9,336 bases of DNA from an uncultured Amaricoccus sp. (GTDB lineage Bacteria; Pseudomonadota; Alphaproteobacteria; Rhodobacterales; Rhodobacteraceae): positions 1 to 9,336 of the forward strand of contig NZ_CALLYO010000232.1 in assembly GCF_937858865.1 (NCBI RefSeq). The letters are read 5' to 3'. Each line of letters starts with the position of its first letter. Positions within the stretch are counted from its first letter, which is position 1. Below are positions 1 through 5,945 of the stretch, piece by piece. The notes under the pieces are model-generated. The model searched no databases. It saw nothing but the letters and a program-made list of their open reading frames with translations, and had not been told where the DNA came from. Both the position numbers and the translations under genes were made by a program.

Positions 1-83
1 GCCTGATAGTTTCGCCCGCCGTCCCAGCCGGTAGTCCGCTCGGGGGCGGCCGTCTCGGGCTGTTGTTCCGCGGGGATCGACAT
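1..83 (-). CDS. Start of an unidentified minus-strand gene, cut by the window edge
   Basis: An ATG on the minus strand (bases 83-81) opens a frame of 27 complete codons that runs off the left edge without a stop. It is preceded by a GAGG ribosome binding site with a 6-base spacer (minus strand of 90-93), which is why I treat it as a real start. The visible peptide begins MSIPAEQQ, is polar and has no signal peptide or membrane segment. It ends in a WDGGRNYQ stretch that loosely recalls the WDGVRNYQAR segment of EVE-domain proteins, but the usual EVE N-terminus is missing, so I assign no function. It diverges from gloA across 80 bases. The evidence is the ribosome binding site and the open frame only. 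Confidence 0.4.
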   Translation of the reverse strand, partial: MSIPAEQQPETAAPERTTGWDGGRNYQ

Positions 84-163
84 AGTTAACCTCGTGCGAC
101 GCGCGCCCGGAGGGGATTCGGGCTGGGGCTAGATATAGCATTAGAGCGCAAGGGAGACGCTAG

Positions 164-592
164 ATGAAGACGAAATATCTCCATACCATGCTGCGGGTGA
201 AGGATCTGGACACGTCGATGGCCTTCTACAGCCTGCTCGGCCTGAGCGAGATCCGCCGGGTCGAGAACGACAGGGGGCGCTTCACGCTGGTCTTCATGGC
301 GCCGCCGGGGCAGCCGGAGGCGCCGGTGGAGCTGACCTGGAACTGGGACGGGGACGAGGGGCTGCCGTCGGACAGCCGGCACTTCGGGCATCTCGCCTAC
401 GAGGTCGATGACATCTATGCGATGTGCCAGCGGCTGCGCGATGCGGGCGTGACGATCAACCGGCCGCCGCGGGACGGGCACATGGCCTTCGTGCGCAGCC
501 CGGACAACGTGTCGATCGAGCTGCTGCAGGCGGGGGCGCCGAAGCCGCCGGCGGAGCCGTGGAAGAGCATGGAGAACAGCGGGCACTGGTGA
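164..592 (+). CDS. gloA: Lactoylglutathione lyase (glyoxalase I), VOC superfamily
   Basis: This 142-residue protein should convert the hemithioacetal of methylglyoxal and glutathione into S-lactoylglutathione in the cytoplasm, the first step of methylglyoxal detoxification. It has the two-module VOC layout of short bacterial glyoxalase I. Residues in the positions of the four metal ligands are visible: His7 (YLHTMLRV), Glu56 (PVELTWNW), His76 (FGHLAYEV) and Glu119 (VSIELLQ). Their spacing closely follows the nickel-dependent E. coli enzyme (His5, Glu56, His74, Glu122). The start ATG has a GGGAG site 7 bases upstream. The stop overlaps a GTG that could start the following gene, suggesting co-transcription. 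The C-terminal tail of about 20 residues is Pro-rich and probably not catalytic. Family assignment is firm; metal preference is inferred from the family. Confidence 0.93.
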   Translation: MKTKYLHTMLRVKDLDTSMAFYSLLGLSEIRRVENDRGRFTLVFMAPPGQPEAPVELTWNWDGDEGLPSDSRHFGHLAYEVDDIYAMCQRLRDAGVTINRPPRDGHMAFVRSPDNVSIELLQAGAPKPPAEPWKSMENSGHW

Positions 593-597
593 GGCGG

Positions 598-1293
598 ATG
601 CGGCGCCTCGGGGCGGCGGCGGTCGGGCTGGCGCTGGCCGCGGCGGGGCCGGCGACAGGGTTGGCGGCGGGGCAGTGCCGGCTGGCGCTGTCGCTCGGGC
701 TCGACGTCTCCTCCTCGGTCGATGCGCGCGAGTACCGGCTGCAGACGGCGGGGCTGGCGGCGGCGCTGGTGGCGCCGGAGGTGGTGGCGGCCTTCCTGGC
801 CGTGCCGGGGCAGCCGGTGATGCTGCAGATCTTCGAATGGTCGGGCTGGCAGCAGCAGATGGTGCGGCAGGACTGGGTGACGATCGCCGGCGAGGGGGAC
901 CTCGTCGAGGTGGCGGCGCGGATCGCCGCGCAGCAGCGGAGCTTCGACCAGCTGCCGACCGCGCTCGGCTTCGCGCTCGCCTTCGGCGGGCGGGCGCTGG
1001 CGGAGCGGGGGGACTGCGCGCGGCGGACGCTCGACGTCTCCGGGGACGGGACCAACAACGACGGGATCTCGCCGGAGATGGCGCGGCGCGACCCGATGCT
1101 CGCGGGGGTGACGGTCAACGGGCTGGTGGTCGGGGCGACGGCGGCGACGCTCGCGCGCTACTACCAGCGCTTCGTGATCCAGGGGCCGGGGGCCTTCGTC
1201 GAGTCGGCCGACCGCTACGAGGACTTCGAGCGGGCGATGCGGCGCAAGCTCCAGCGCGAGCTCGGGGTCTTCGAGGTGAGCGGCGGGGAGTAG
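598..1293 (+). CDS. DUF1194 family secreted protein with a von Willebrand-type fold
   Basis: This 231-residue protein starts with Arg-Arg and a hydrophobic Ala/Leu-rich segment (residues 5-24), a probable signal peptide, so it is likely periplasmic. The mature part opens with LGLDVSSSV, in which D36-V-S-S-S fits the DxSxS metal-site (MIDAS) motif of von Willebrand A domains. A second typical stretch, TLDVSGDGTNNDG, marks the DUF1194 family. Function of the family is not established; metal-dependent protein or ligand binding is an inference from the fold. An in-frame GTG at 589 overlaps the gloA stop as GTGA and is an alternative start adding three residues; neither start has an ideal ribosome site (GGAG at 571-574 suits the GTG better). 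The gene converges on sspB with only 4 bases between the two stops. Codons here are rich in GGG, GCG and CGG. Confidence 0.85.
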   Translation: MRRLGAAAVGLALAAAGPATGLAAGQCRLALSLGLDVSSSVDAREYRLQTAGLAAALVAPEVVAAFLAVPGQPVMLQIFEWSGWQQQMVRQDWVTIAGEGDLVEVAARIAAQQRSFDQLPTALGFALAFGGRALAERGDCARRTLDVSGDGTNNDGISPEMARRDPMLAGVTVNGLVVGATAATLARYYQRFVIQGPGAFVESADRYEDFERAMRRKLQRELGVFEVSGGE

Positions 1294-1300
1294 CCGCTCA
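1277..1300. terminator. Hairpin shared by two convergent genes, possible bidirectional terminator
   Basis: TGAGCGGC (1277-1284) and GCCGCTCA (1293-1300) form a perfect 8-bp stem with an 8-base loop. The right arm contains the sspB stop and the last base of the DUF1194 stop, so the hairpin sits where both transcripts end. No run of T follows on either strand, so it is not a classical intrinsic terminator; it may act as a weak terminator or 3'-end stabiliser. Confidence 0.4.
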
Positions 1301-1768
1301 GTGCTTGCGGAACTTGTCGAGGCTCACCACCTCGGCGGCGCCGGAGGCGGGGGCGAGCGGCGCGGCGGGTTCGGGGGCGGGCGCGTCGGGCGCCTTGCGG
1401 GCCTCGGCCTCCTCGGCGACCTCCTCGAACTTGAAGCCGATCTCGACGCTCGGGTCGACGAAGGTCTTCACCGCGTCGAAGGGGACGACGACCGACTCGG
1501 GGACGTTGCCGAAGCTGAGCGTGACCGAGAAGCGGTCCTTCATTACCGCGAGATCCTCGAACCACTCCTGCAGGACGATGGTCATCTCCTCGGGGTAGCG
1601 GGCGCGGAGGTGGCCGGGCATGTCGACGCCGGGGTGGGTGGTGTCGAAGGTGATGAAGAAATGGTGCTGGCCGGGGAGTCCCTCGCGCGCCACCTGCGCC
1701 AGAACGTCGACCATCACCTGGCGGAACGCCTTGTGCATGAGCTGGCGGTAGTTGATCCCCTTGGCCAT
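1298..1768 (-). CDS. sspB: ClpXP adaptor protein SspB, alphaproteobacterial type
   Basis: SspB tethers ssrA-tagged proteins released by trans-translation to the ClpXP protease and so speeds their degradation in the cytoplasm. The 156-residue product starts MAKGINYRQLMHKAF, followed by the compact substrate-binding domain (about residues 5-116), including HHFFITFDT and FSVTLSFGNVPE. An Ala/Pro/Glu-rich flexible linker (about 118-146) leads to VVSLDKFRKH at the C-terminus, the position of the ClpX-binding tail. This order, domain then linker then tail, is as known for the family. A longer in-frame start at 1846 would add 26 Arg-rich residues unlike the family, so I place the start at 1768. The ribosome site is weak (GGA about 5 bases upstream). 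The gene overlaps the hairpin shared with the DUF1194 gene. Confidence 0.92.
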   Translation of the reverse strand: MAKGINYRQLMHKAFRQVMVDVLAQVAREGLPGQHHFFITFDTTHPGVDMPGHLRARYPEEMTIVLQEWFEDLAVMKDRFSVTLSFGNVPESVVVPFDAVKTFVDPSVEIGFKFEEVAEEAEARKAPDAPAPEPAAPLAPASGAAEVVSLDKFRKH

Positions 1769-1908
1769 CCGGTCCGTGCTTCGTGCGAGACGGTGCGACC
1801 TTAGCCGATTCTCCCGCCGAGGGAAGAGCGTTCGGGCGAATCGCACGCCGAAGGCGATCGCGCCGCCGGCAGGGGCGCGGGACGGCCGGGCGGGCCGGTC
1901 GGGGCAGC
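1769..1908. other. Gene-free gap upstream of sspB and downstream of the lactonase gene
   Basis: This 140-base gap must hold the sspB promoter and any lactonase terminator, both read on the minus strand. I see no convincing -35/-10 pair. It contains small GC hairpins: CGGCC/GGCCG (1883-1887 with 1893-1897) and CGCGCC/GGCGCG (1859-1864 with 1874-1879), neither with a T run. There is also a longer imperfect dyad, CGATTC-t-CCC (1806-1815) with GGG-c-GAATCG (1834-1843), 38 to 75 bases upstream of the sspB start. No tRNA, small ORF with a ribosome site, or attachment-like repeat is visible. Confidence 0.5.
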
Positions 1909-2868
1909 CTATGTCGCGCGACTCGGCGTCTGCGGATCGGCGTGGCGGGTGTCTGTCGTACTCCTGGTTGATTCCGGGGCTCCGAAGCGATGGGCGGGCA
2001 AGCCGCGGACGCCGGGCCTGATCGCGAAGAGGCCTCCCTCCTGCGGCCGGGCGTCGAGATGTGCCTGCGTCATGGTGAACCTGGCCGAGGTGACGTAGAG
2101 CGTGGCGAGGTCGGCGCCGCCGAAGGCGCAGCTCGTCGGCCAGCTGCAGTCGAGCTCGGCGACCTGAAGCAGGTCACCCTCGGGCGTGATGCGGGCCAGG
2201 CAGCCGCCGCCGGCGACGCGCGCGTTCCAGATCATCCCTTCGGCATCGAGGCAGGAGCCGTCCGGCAGGCCGCGCGGGAAGCCATCGAGCAGGATCTTGC
2301 GGTCGCTCGAAAGGCCGGTCGCGGGATCCCAGCGGTAGAGGTACAGCTGGTTGAGGGACGTGTCGGCGGTCACGAACCGGTCCGCGCCTGGCCAGACGAA
2401 GGTGTTGGTCAGGCCGAAACGGTGCTCGGTCATCGGCGCGAGCCGGCCGTCGGCGGTGTAGCGGTAGATTCGGCCGCTTTGCCCGGTGATTTCGCGGGGC
2501 GTGTCGTCTTCGGCGATGTTGTTCTGCATGGTGCCGACCCAGAAGGCGCCGTCCGGACCTACGACGCCCTCGTTGAGACGATTGTCCGGCAGATCGGGCT
2601 CCACCTCACAGACGGTGCGGAAATCGTCCCCCCAGTCCCAGAGCGCGATGGTTCGTTCCAGCCCGACGATTGCGCCGCCGTCGGCGCGGAGTCCGATCGA
2701 GGTGACGCGACCGGGGGTTGGCCATTGCCGATGCTCCCCGGTCTCGGGATCGAGCGCGTGGATCCGGCGACCGATGATGTCGACCCAGACCAGCCGGCCG
2801 CGGCGGTCGTCCCATTGGAGGCTTTCTCCAACGACGCAATCCGCGGCGAGGATCAGCGCGCATTCCAT
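1909..2868 (-). CDS. SMP-30/gluconolactonase/LRE family sugar lactonase
   Basis: This probable cytoplasmic, metal-dependent lactonase opens an aldono-lactone to the free aldonic acid. The 319-residue product has the six-bladed propeller sequence of the family. Predicted metal ligands are Glu15 (GESLQWD), Asn155 (GLTNTF) and Asp203 (LPDGSCLD), and the substrate-side motif is NRLNEG (96-101), matching the NRxNDG of SMP-30. I chose the ATG at 2868, with GGGAG 8 bases upstream; an earlier in-frame ATG at 2901 lacks support and would run into the promoter region. The gene diverges from the regulator and operon, whose dehydrogenase would make its lactone and whose dehydratase would use its aldonate. 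Residues 297-319 (Thr/Ser/Arg-rich) extend past the usual family end near GVRGLPAHRFG and may reflect a lost stop codon. Family is firm; substrate is unknown. Confidence 0.9.
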   Translation of the reverse strand: MECALILAADCVVGESLQWDDRRGRLVWVDIIGRRIHALDPETGEHRQWPTPGRVTSIGLRADGGAIVGLERTIALWDWGDDFRTVCEVEPDLPDNRLNEGVVGPDGAFWVGTMQNNIAEDDTPREITGQSGRIYRYTADGRLAPMTEHRFGLTNTFVWPGADRFVTADTSLNQLYLYRWDPATGLSSDRKILLDGFPRGLPDGSCLDAEGMIWNARVAGGGCLARITPEGDLLQVAELDCSWPTSCAFGGADLATLYVTSARFTMTQAHLDARPQEGGLFAIRPGVRGLPAHRFGAPESTRSTTDTRHADPQTPSRAT

Positions 2869-2891
2869 CGACGTCTCCCGGAAGAAAGGTG

Positions 2892-2921
2892 TTGACAGCA
2901 TCCTAAGGGGAAACGTATCAG
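2892..2921 (+). promoter_or_regulatory. Sigma-70-type promoter for the regulator and sugar operon
   Basis: A perfect TTGACA (2892-2897) is followed after 18 bases by TATCAG (2916-2921), four of six matches to TATAAT. The expected transcription start is near 2928, about 50 bases before the regulator start, with the candidate operator immediately downstream. It lies in the only long gap of the divergent locus, which supports it. Confidence 0.5.
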
Positions 2922-2929
2922 CAGATCAA
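2900..2929 (-). promoter_or_regulatory. Possible divergent promoter for the lactonase gene
   Basis: On the minus strand TTGATC (2929-2924) and TAGGAT (2905-2900) are separated by 18 bases and would start transcription about 20-25 bases before the lactonase ATG. Each box has four of six consensus matches, so this is weak. If real, it overlaps the plus-strand promoter face to face, and one regulator site could control both directions. Confidence 0.25.
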
Positions 2930-2935
2930 CAAGAA

Positions 2936-2948
2936 CCTGTCATACAGG
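2936..2948. promoter_or_regulatory. Candidate operator of the FadR-type regulator
   Basis: CCTGT-cat-ACAGG is a perfect 13-bp inverted repeat with 5-base arms and a 3-base centre. Its inner TGT-N3-ACA fits the GT-N3-AC core seen in operators of FadR-subfamily GntR regulators. It lies about 8 to 20 bases after the predicted start of the plus-strand transcript and just upstream of the candidate lactonase -35 box, as expected of a site for autorepression. It also argues for starting the regulator downstream of the ATG at 2949. Confidence 0.5.
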
Positions 2949-2981
2949 ATGATCGGAATCGGCTTGGAGGTGGCCGTGGAA

Positions 2982-3671
2982 ATGGTTGGAGACCTCGTCG
3001 GCACAACCATAGGTGCGATCACGCGTCTGATCCGCGAGCAGGATCTCATGCCCGGCGATCGCCTTCCCTCGGAGGCGGTTCTCGCCAAGGAGCTGCAGGT
3101 GTCGCGCACTGTCGTGCGCGAGGCCTTCCGTTCCCTCGCGGCGATGCGGATCATCGAGCTCGCGACCGGCAAGAGGGCGACCATCTCGCCGATCGATCAC
3201 GGCGCCATGTCGCTGATCATCGAGCATGGCGTCCACACCGATCAGATCAACGTGCAGCAGATCTATGATGTGCGTCGCACGATCGAGACGCGAATCGTCG
3301 CCCTGGCGGCACTACGCCGAACCGACGAGGAGGCCGAGGAGATCCTGGCGCTGGCCGGGGCGATGCGCGCCGCAATGGCCGACCCCGCGCAGCTGATGGA
3401 AAACGACCTGGCGTTTCACGCCGCCCTGGCAAGGGCGTCGAGGAACCCGGTCTTCGCGCTCATCGTCGGGGCCTTTCAGGGGATCACCACCCAGACCTGG
3501 CCGATCGGCTGGCGGAGCCGCACGACCGCCGAGGCACGCGAGCTGATGATCGCCACCCATGAGCGCATCGCGGAAGCCGTGGCGGCCGGCGATCCGGAGC
3601 AGGCATCCGGGGCCATGTCCATGCACTTCGACGACAGCGTCCTGGCGCTCATTTCGGCCGGACTGTCCTGA
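2982..3671 (+). CDS. GntR-family transcriptional regulator, FadR subfamily (FCD domain)
   Basis: This DNA-binding regulator probably controls the divergent lactonase gene and its own operon in response to a sugar acid. The 229-residue product has an N-terminal winged helix (about 6-70), with the family signature RLPSE at 27-31 and recognition helix region VSRTVVREAFRSL (40-52). An all-helical FCD effector domain follows (about 90-225). Residues matching the metal site of that domain are present: Asp142 and His146 (NDLAFH), His193 (ATHERI) and His215 (MHF), so a metal-assisted carboxylate ligand is likely. Starts: ATG 2982 has GGAGG 11 bases upstream; an in-frame GTG at 2976 has better spacing (5 bases); ATG 2949 has AGG directly adjacent and touches the operator. 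The dehydratase gene follows after 7 bases. Effector identity is unknown; a pathway intermediate is the usual inducer in such loci. Confidence 0.9.
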   Translation: MVGDLVGTTIGAITRLIREQDLMPGDRLPSEAVLAKELQVSRTVVREAFRSLAAMRIIELATGKRATISPIDHGAMSLIIEHGVHTDQINVQQIYDVRRTIETRIVALAALRRTDEEAEEILALAGAMRAAMADPAQLMENDLAFHAALARASRNPVFALIVGAFQGITTQTWPIGWRSRTTAEARELMIATHERIAEAVAAGDPEQASGAMSMHFDDSVLALISAGLS

Positions 3672-3678
3672 GGACGAG

Positions 3679-4884
3679 ATGAAGATCACGGCACTCGAGA
3701 CCATTCGCATCGCGGAACGGCCCAACCTGCTCTGGATCGAGGTCGAGACCGACGAGGGCATCACCGGGCTCGGCGAGACCTTCTTCGGGGCCGAGACCGC
3801 CGAGGCGCATGTGCACGAATACATCGCCCCGCGCGTCATCGGGCGCGATCCGCTGGAGATCGACCGCCTGTCCCAGGATCTGGTCGGCTACCTCGGGTTC
3901 CGATCGTCCGGCGCGGAGGTGCGGGGCAATTCCGCCTTCGACATCGCGCTGTGGGACATCTTCGGGAAGGCGGCGAACCAGCCGGTCGCGCAATTGCTCG
4001 GCGGCTTCAGCAGGCCCTCGATACGCACCTACAATACCTGCGCGGGTGCGGACTACATCAAGAAGGCCACCGGACAGACGACCGCCAACTATGCGCTCGC
4101 CGGTGGCGCGCGCGACTACGACGACCTGAACGCCTTCCTGAACCGGGCGGACGAGCTGGCTCAGTCGCTTCTCGACGAGGGAATCACGGCCATGAAGATC
4201 TGGCCGTTCGACGTCGCCGCCGAGAAGACCCGCGGCCAGTACATCTCGGCGGACGACTTGAAGCGGGCGCTGGAACCGTTCGACAGGATCCGCACCGCCG
4301 TCGGCGCCCGGATGGACATCATGGTGGAGTTCCACTCGATGTGGCAGCTCCTGCCGGCGATGCAGATCGCCCGCGCGCTGGCGCCCTACGGGACCTTCTG
4401 GCACGAGGACCCGATCAAGATGGACAGCCTCGGCAGCCTGCGCCGCTATGCCGAGGCGTCGCTTGCCCCCGTCTGTGCCTCGGAGACGCTGGGGTCGCGC
4501 TGGGCGTTCCGCGACCTGCTGGAAACCGGCGCCGCCGGCGTGGTGATGCTGGACATCTCGTGGTGCGGCGGCCTGTCCGAGGCGCGCAAGATCGCGGCCA
4601 TGGCCGAGGCCTGGCACCTGCCCGTCGCCCCGCACGATTGCACCGGCCCCGTGGTGCTCGCGGCATCGACCCACCTCTCGCTGAACGCGCCCAATGCGCT
4701 GGTCCAGGAAAGCGTGCGGGCCTTCTACCGAACCTGGTACCGCGACCTGGTGACCCAATTGCCGGAAGTCGCGAACGGGATGATCACCGTTCCGCCCGGG
4801 CCCGGACTGGGCCTGGAGCTTCTGCCCGACCTGGCGCGCGGCTGGACCGTCGCGAGACGCCGCTCCGACGCCGCCGGGACATGA
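3679..4884 (+). CDS. Enolase-superfamily sugar-acid dehydratase (mandelate racemase/muconate lactonizing family)
   Basis: It probably removes water from an aldonic acid to give a 2-keto-3-deoxy acid, using Mg2+. The 401-residue product has the N-terminal capping domain (about 1-115) and a barrel domain. Candidate catalytic residues are Glu217 and His219 (VEFHSMW), Glu243 (HEDP), Glu269 (ASET), Asp292 (LDISWCGG), His319 (APHD) and Glu344 (QES). Their spacings (26, 26, 23, 27 and 25) equal those of galactonate dehydratase DgoD as I recall them (Asp183/His185, Glu209, Glu235, Asp258, His285, Glu310). The first metal ligand is therefore Glu instead of the usual Asp, and the MKIWPFD region (172-178) lacks the KxK pair of racemases. 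GAGG lies 5 bases before the ATG. Substrate is not deducible; an isomerase or cycloisomerase role is an alternative. Confidence 0.88.
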   Translation: MKITALETIRIAERPNLLWIEVETDEGITGLGETFFGAETAEAHVHEYIAPRVIGRDPLEIDRLSQDLVGYLGFRSSGAEVRGNSAFDIALWDIFGKAANQPVAQLLGGFSRPSIRTYNTCAGADYIKKATGQTTANYALAGGARDYDDLNAFLNRADELAQSLLDEGITAMKIWPFDVAAEKTRGQYISADDLKRALEPFDRIRTAVGARMDIMVEFHSMWQLLPAMQIARALAPYGTFWHEDPIKMDSLGSLRRYAEASLAPVCASETLGSRWAFRDLLETGAAGVVMLDISWCGGLSEARKIAAMAEAWHLPVAPHDCTGPVVLAASTHLSLNAPNALVQESVRAFYRTWYRDLVTQLPEVANGMITVPPGPGLGLELLPDLARGWTVARRRSDAAGT

Positions 4885-4913
4885 CTGCGCTACTCACAAC
4901 AGGAGGAACCGGA

Positions 4914-5888
4914 ATGATGAAACGAACAAGGATAGCACTTGCGGCCGCCGTCCTGGCCAGCGTGTCGACGGCGGCGCTGGCCGACGGCATGAACCTCGTC
5001 TTCGCCGTGCATTCGTCGGCTTCGAACACGTTCTGGCAGGCCGTCAAGAAGGGCTACGAGGATGCCTGCGGCAAGGTCGGAGCGAACTGCCACATGCTGT
5101 TCACCCAGACCGAGGGCTCCGTTCAGGAGCAGGTTGCCAACATCGAGGCGGCGCTGGCCTCCGGGCCGGACGCGCTCTTCACCTCGATCGTCGACAACAC
5201 GGCGCTGGACGACGTCGTGAAGCGGGCCCGGGACATGGGCGTCACGGTGATCGGCGTCAACGTCGACGACACCGAGGGGGCGGCGGGCAACGCACGGCAG
5301 GCCTTCATCGGGCAGGGGTTCCTGGCCGCCGGCTATTCGCTCGCCAGGGCCCAGTCGGCGAACTTTCCCGCCGAGGGGCCGATCAAGGTCCTGGTCGGCA
5401 TTTCGGCGCCCGGGCAGAACTGGTCCGAGCAGCGCGGCCAGGGCGTGATCAACTTCCTCGAGGAGTACAAGGCGTCCTCGGGGCGTGACATCTCGTGGGA
5501 GAAGATCGACTCCGGCACGGACCTGGCGACGACGGCCGACCGGGTCGGCGCCTATCTGGCGGCGCATCCCGATACCACGGCCTATTTCGACACCGGCTTC
5601 TGGCATGCGGCCGTCGCCGGCACGCTGAAGGATCGTGGCGTGGAGCCGGGCAAGGTGCTGCTCGGGGGCTTCGACCTCGTTCCGCAGGTCGTCGAGCAGC
5701 TGAAGGCGGGCTACGTCCAGGTCGAGGTCGACCAGCAGCCCTACATGCAGGGGTTCATGCCGGTGATGATGGCCTATCTCGGCGAGGTTGCGGGGCTGAG
5801 CCCGGCCAACGTCGATACCGGCCAGGGCATCGTCACGGCGGCGGATGCCGACGCGATCATGGCGCTCTCCGAGCAGGGCCTGCGCTGA
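4914..5888 (+). CDS. Periplasmic sugar-binding protein of an ABC importer
   Basis: This is the substrate-binding component that delivers a sugar to the permease encoded next. The 324-residue product opens with a clear signal peptide: basic MMKRTR, hydrophobic core, cleavage expected after Ala23 (TAALA-DG). The mature protein has the periplasmic-binding fold of the ribose/galactose type (Peripla_BP_4 class): FAVHSSASNTFW at the start, a DALFTSIVDNTALDD segment, VIGVNVDD, and a C-terminal lobe with GGFDLVPQVVEQLKAGYVQ and VDQQPYMQGF. Cys52 and Cys59 could form a short disulfide. AGGAGG at 4901-4906 with a 7-base spacer marks ATG 4914, the strongest ribosome site in the window, as suits the most abundant part of a transporter. 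An in-frame ATG at 4881 overlaps the dehydratase stop but would misplace the signal peptide. The ligand cannot be read from sequence. Confidence 0.92.
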   Translation: MMKRTRIALAAAVLASVSTAALADGMNLVFAVHSSASNTFWQAVKKGYEDACGKVGANCHMLFTQTEGSVQEQVANIEAALASGPDALFTSIVDNTALDDVVKRARDMGVTVIGVNVDDTEGAAGNARQAFIGQGFLAAGYSLARAQSANFPAEGPIKVLVGISAPGQNWSEQRGQGVINFLEEYKASSGRDISWEKIDSGTDLATTADRVGAYLAAHPDTTAYFDTGFWHAAVAGTLKDRGVEPGKVLLGGFDLVPQVVEQLKAGYVQVEVDQQPYMQGFMPVMMAYLGEVAGLSPANVDTGQGIVTAADADAIMALSEQGLR

Positions 5889-5896
5889 GCCGAAAC

Positions 5897-5926
5897 GGTG
5901 CGCGGAGATCCTCCCCTCCGCGCACC
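5897..5926 (+). terminator. Intercistronic hairpin between binding-protein and permease genes
   Basis: Bases 5897-5907 (GGTGCGCGGAG) pair perfectly with 5916-5926 (CTCCGCGCACC), an 11-bp stem with an 8-base loop. No T run follows and the permease is on the same strand, so full termination is unlikely. Such structures after binding-protein genes usually protect the upstream mRNA or cause partial termination, raising binding protein over membrane components. Confidence 0.6.
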
Positions 5927-5945
5927 ATCGACACGAGGAATGTGC

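Noticed and set aside
131..142. AT-rich patch (AGATATAGCATT) upstream of gloA as a -10 box
   Set aside because: No acceptable -35 box at 16-18 bases upstream, so a promoter call is not supported, although a promoter must lie in this gap.
1913..1922. Perfect 10-bp palindrome GTCGCGCGAC near the lactonase stop
   Set aside because: No loop, no second copy and a low-complexity CG core; a chance palindrome is likely in this base composition.
3951..4913. A 5' extension of the binding-protein frame through most of the dehydratase gene
   Set aside because: The extension is Arg/Gly-rich out-of-frame translation of the dehydratase; the signal peptide and AGGAGG site place the start at 4914.
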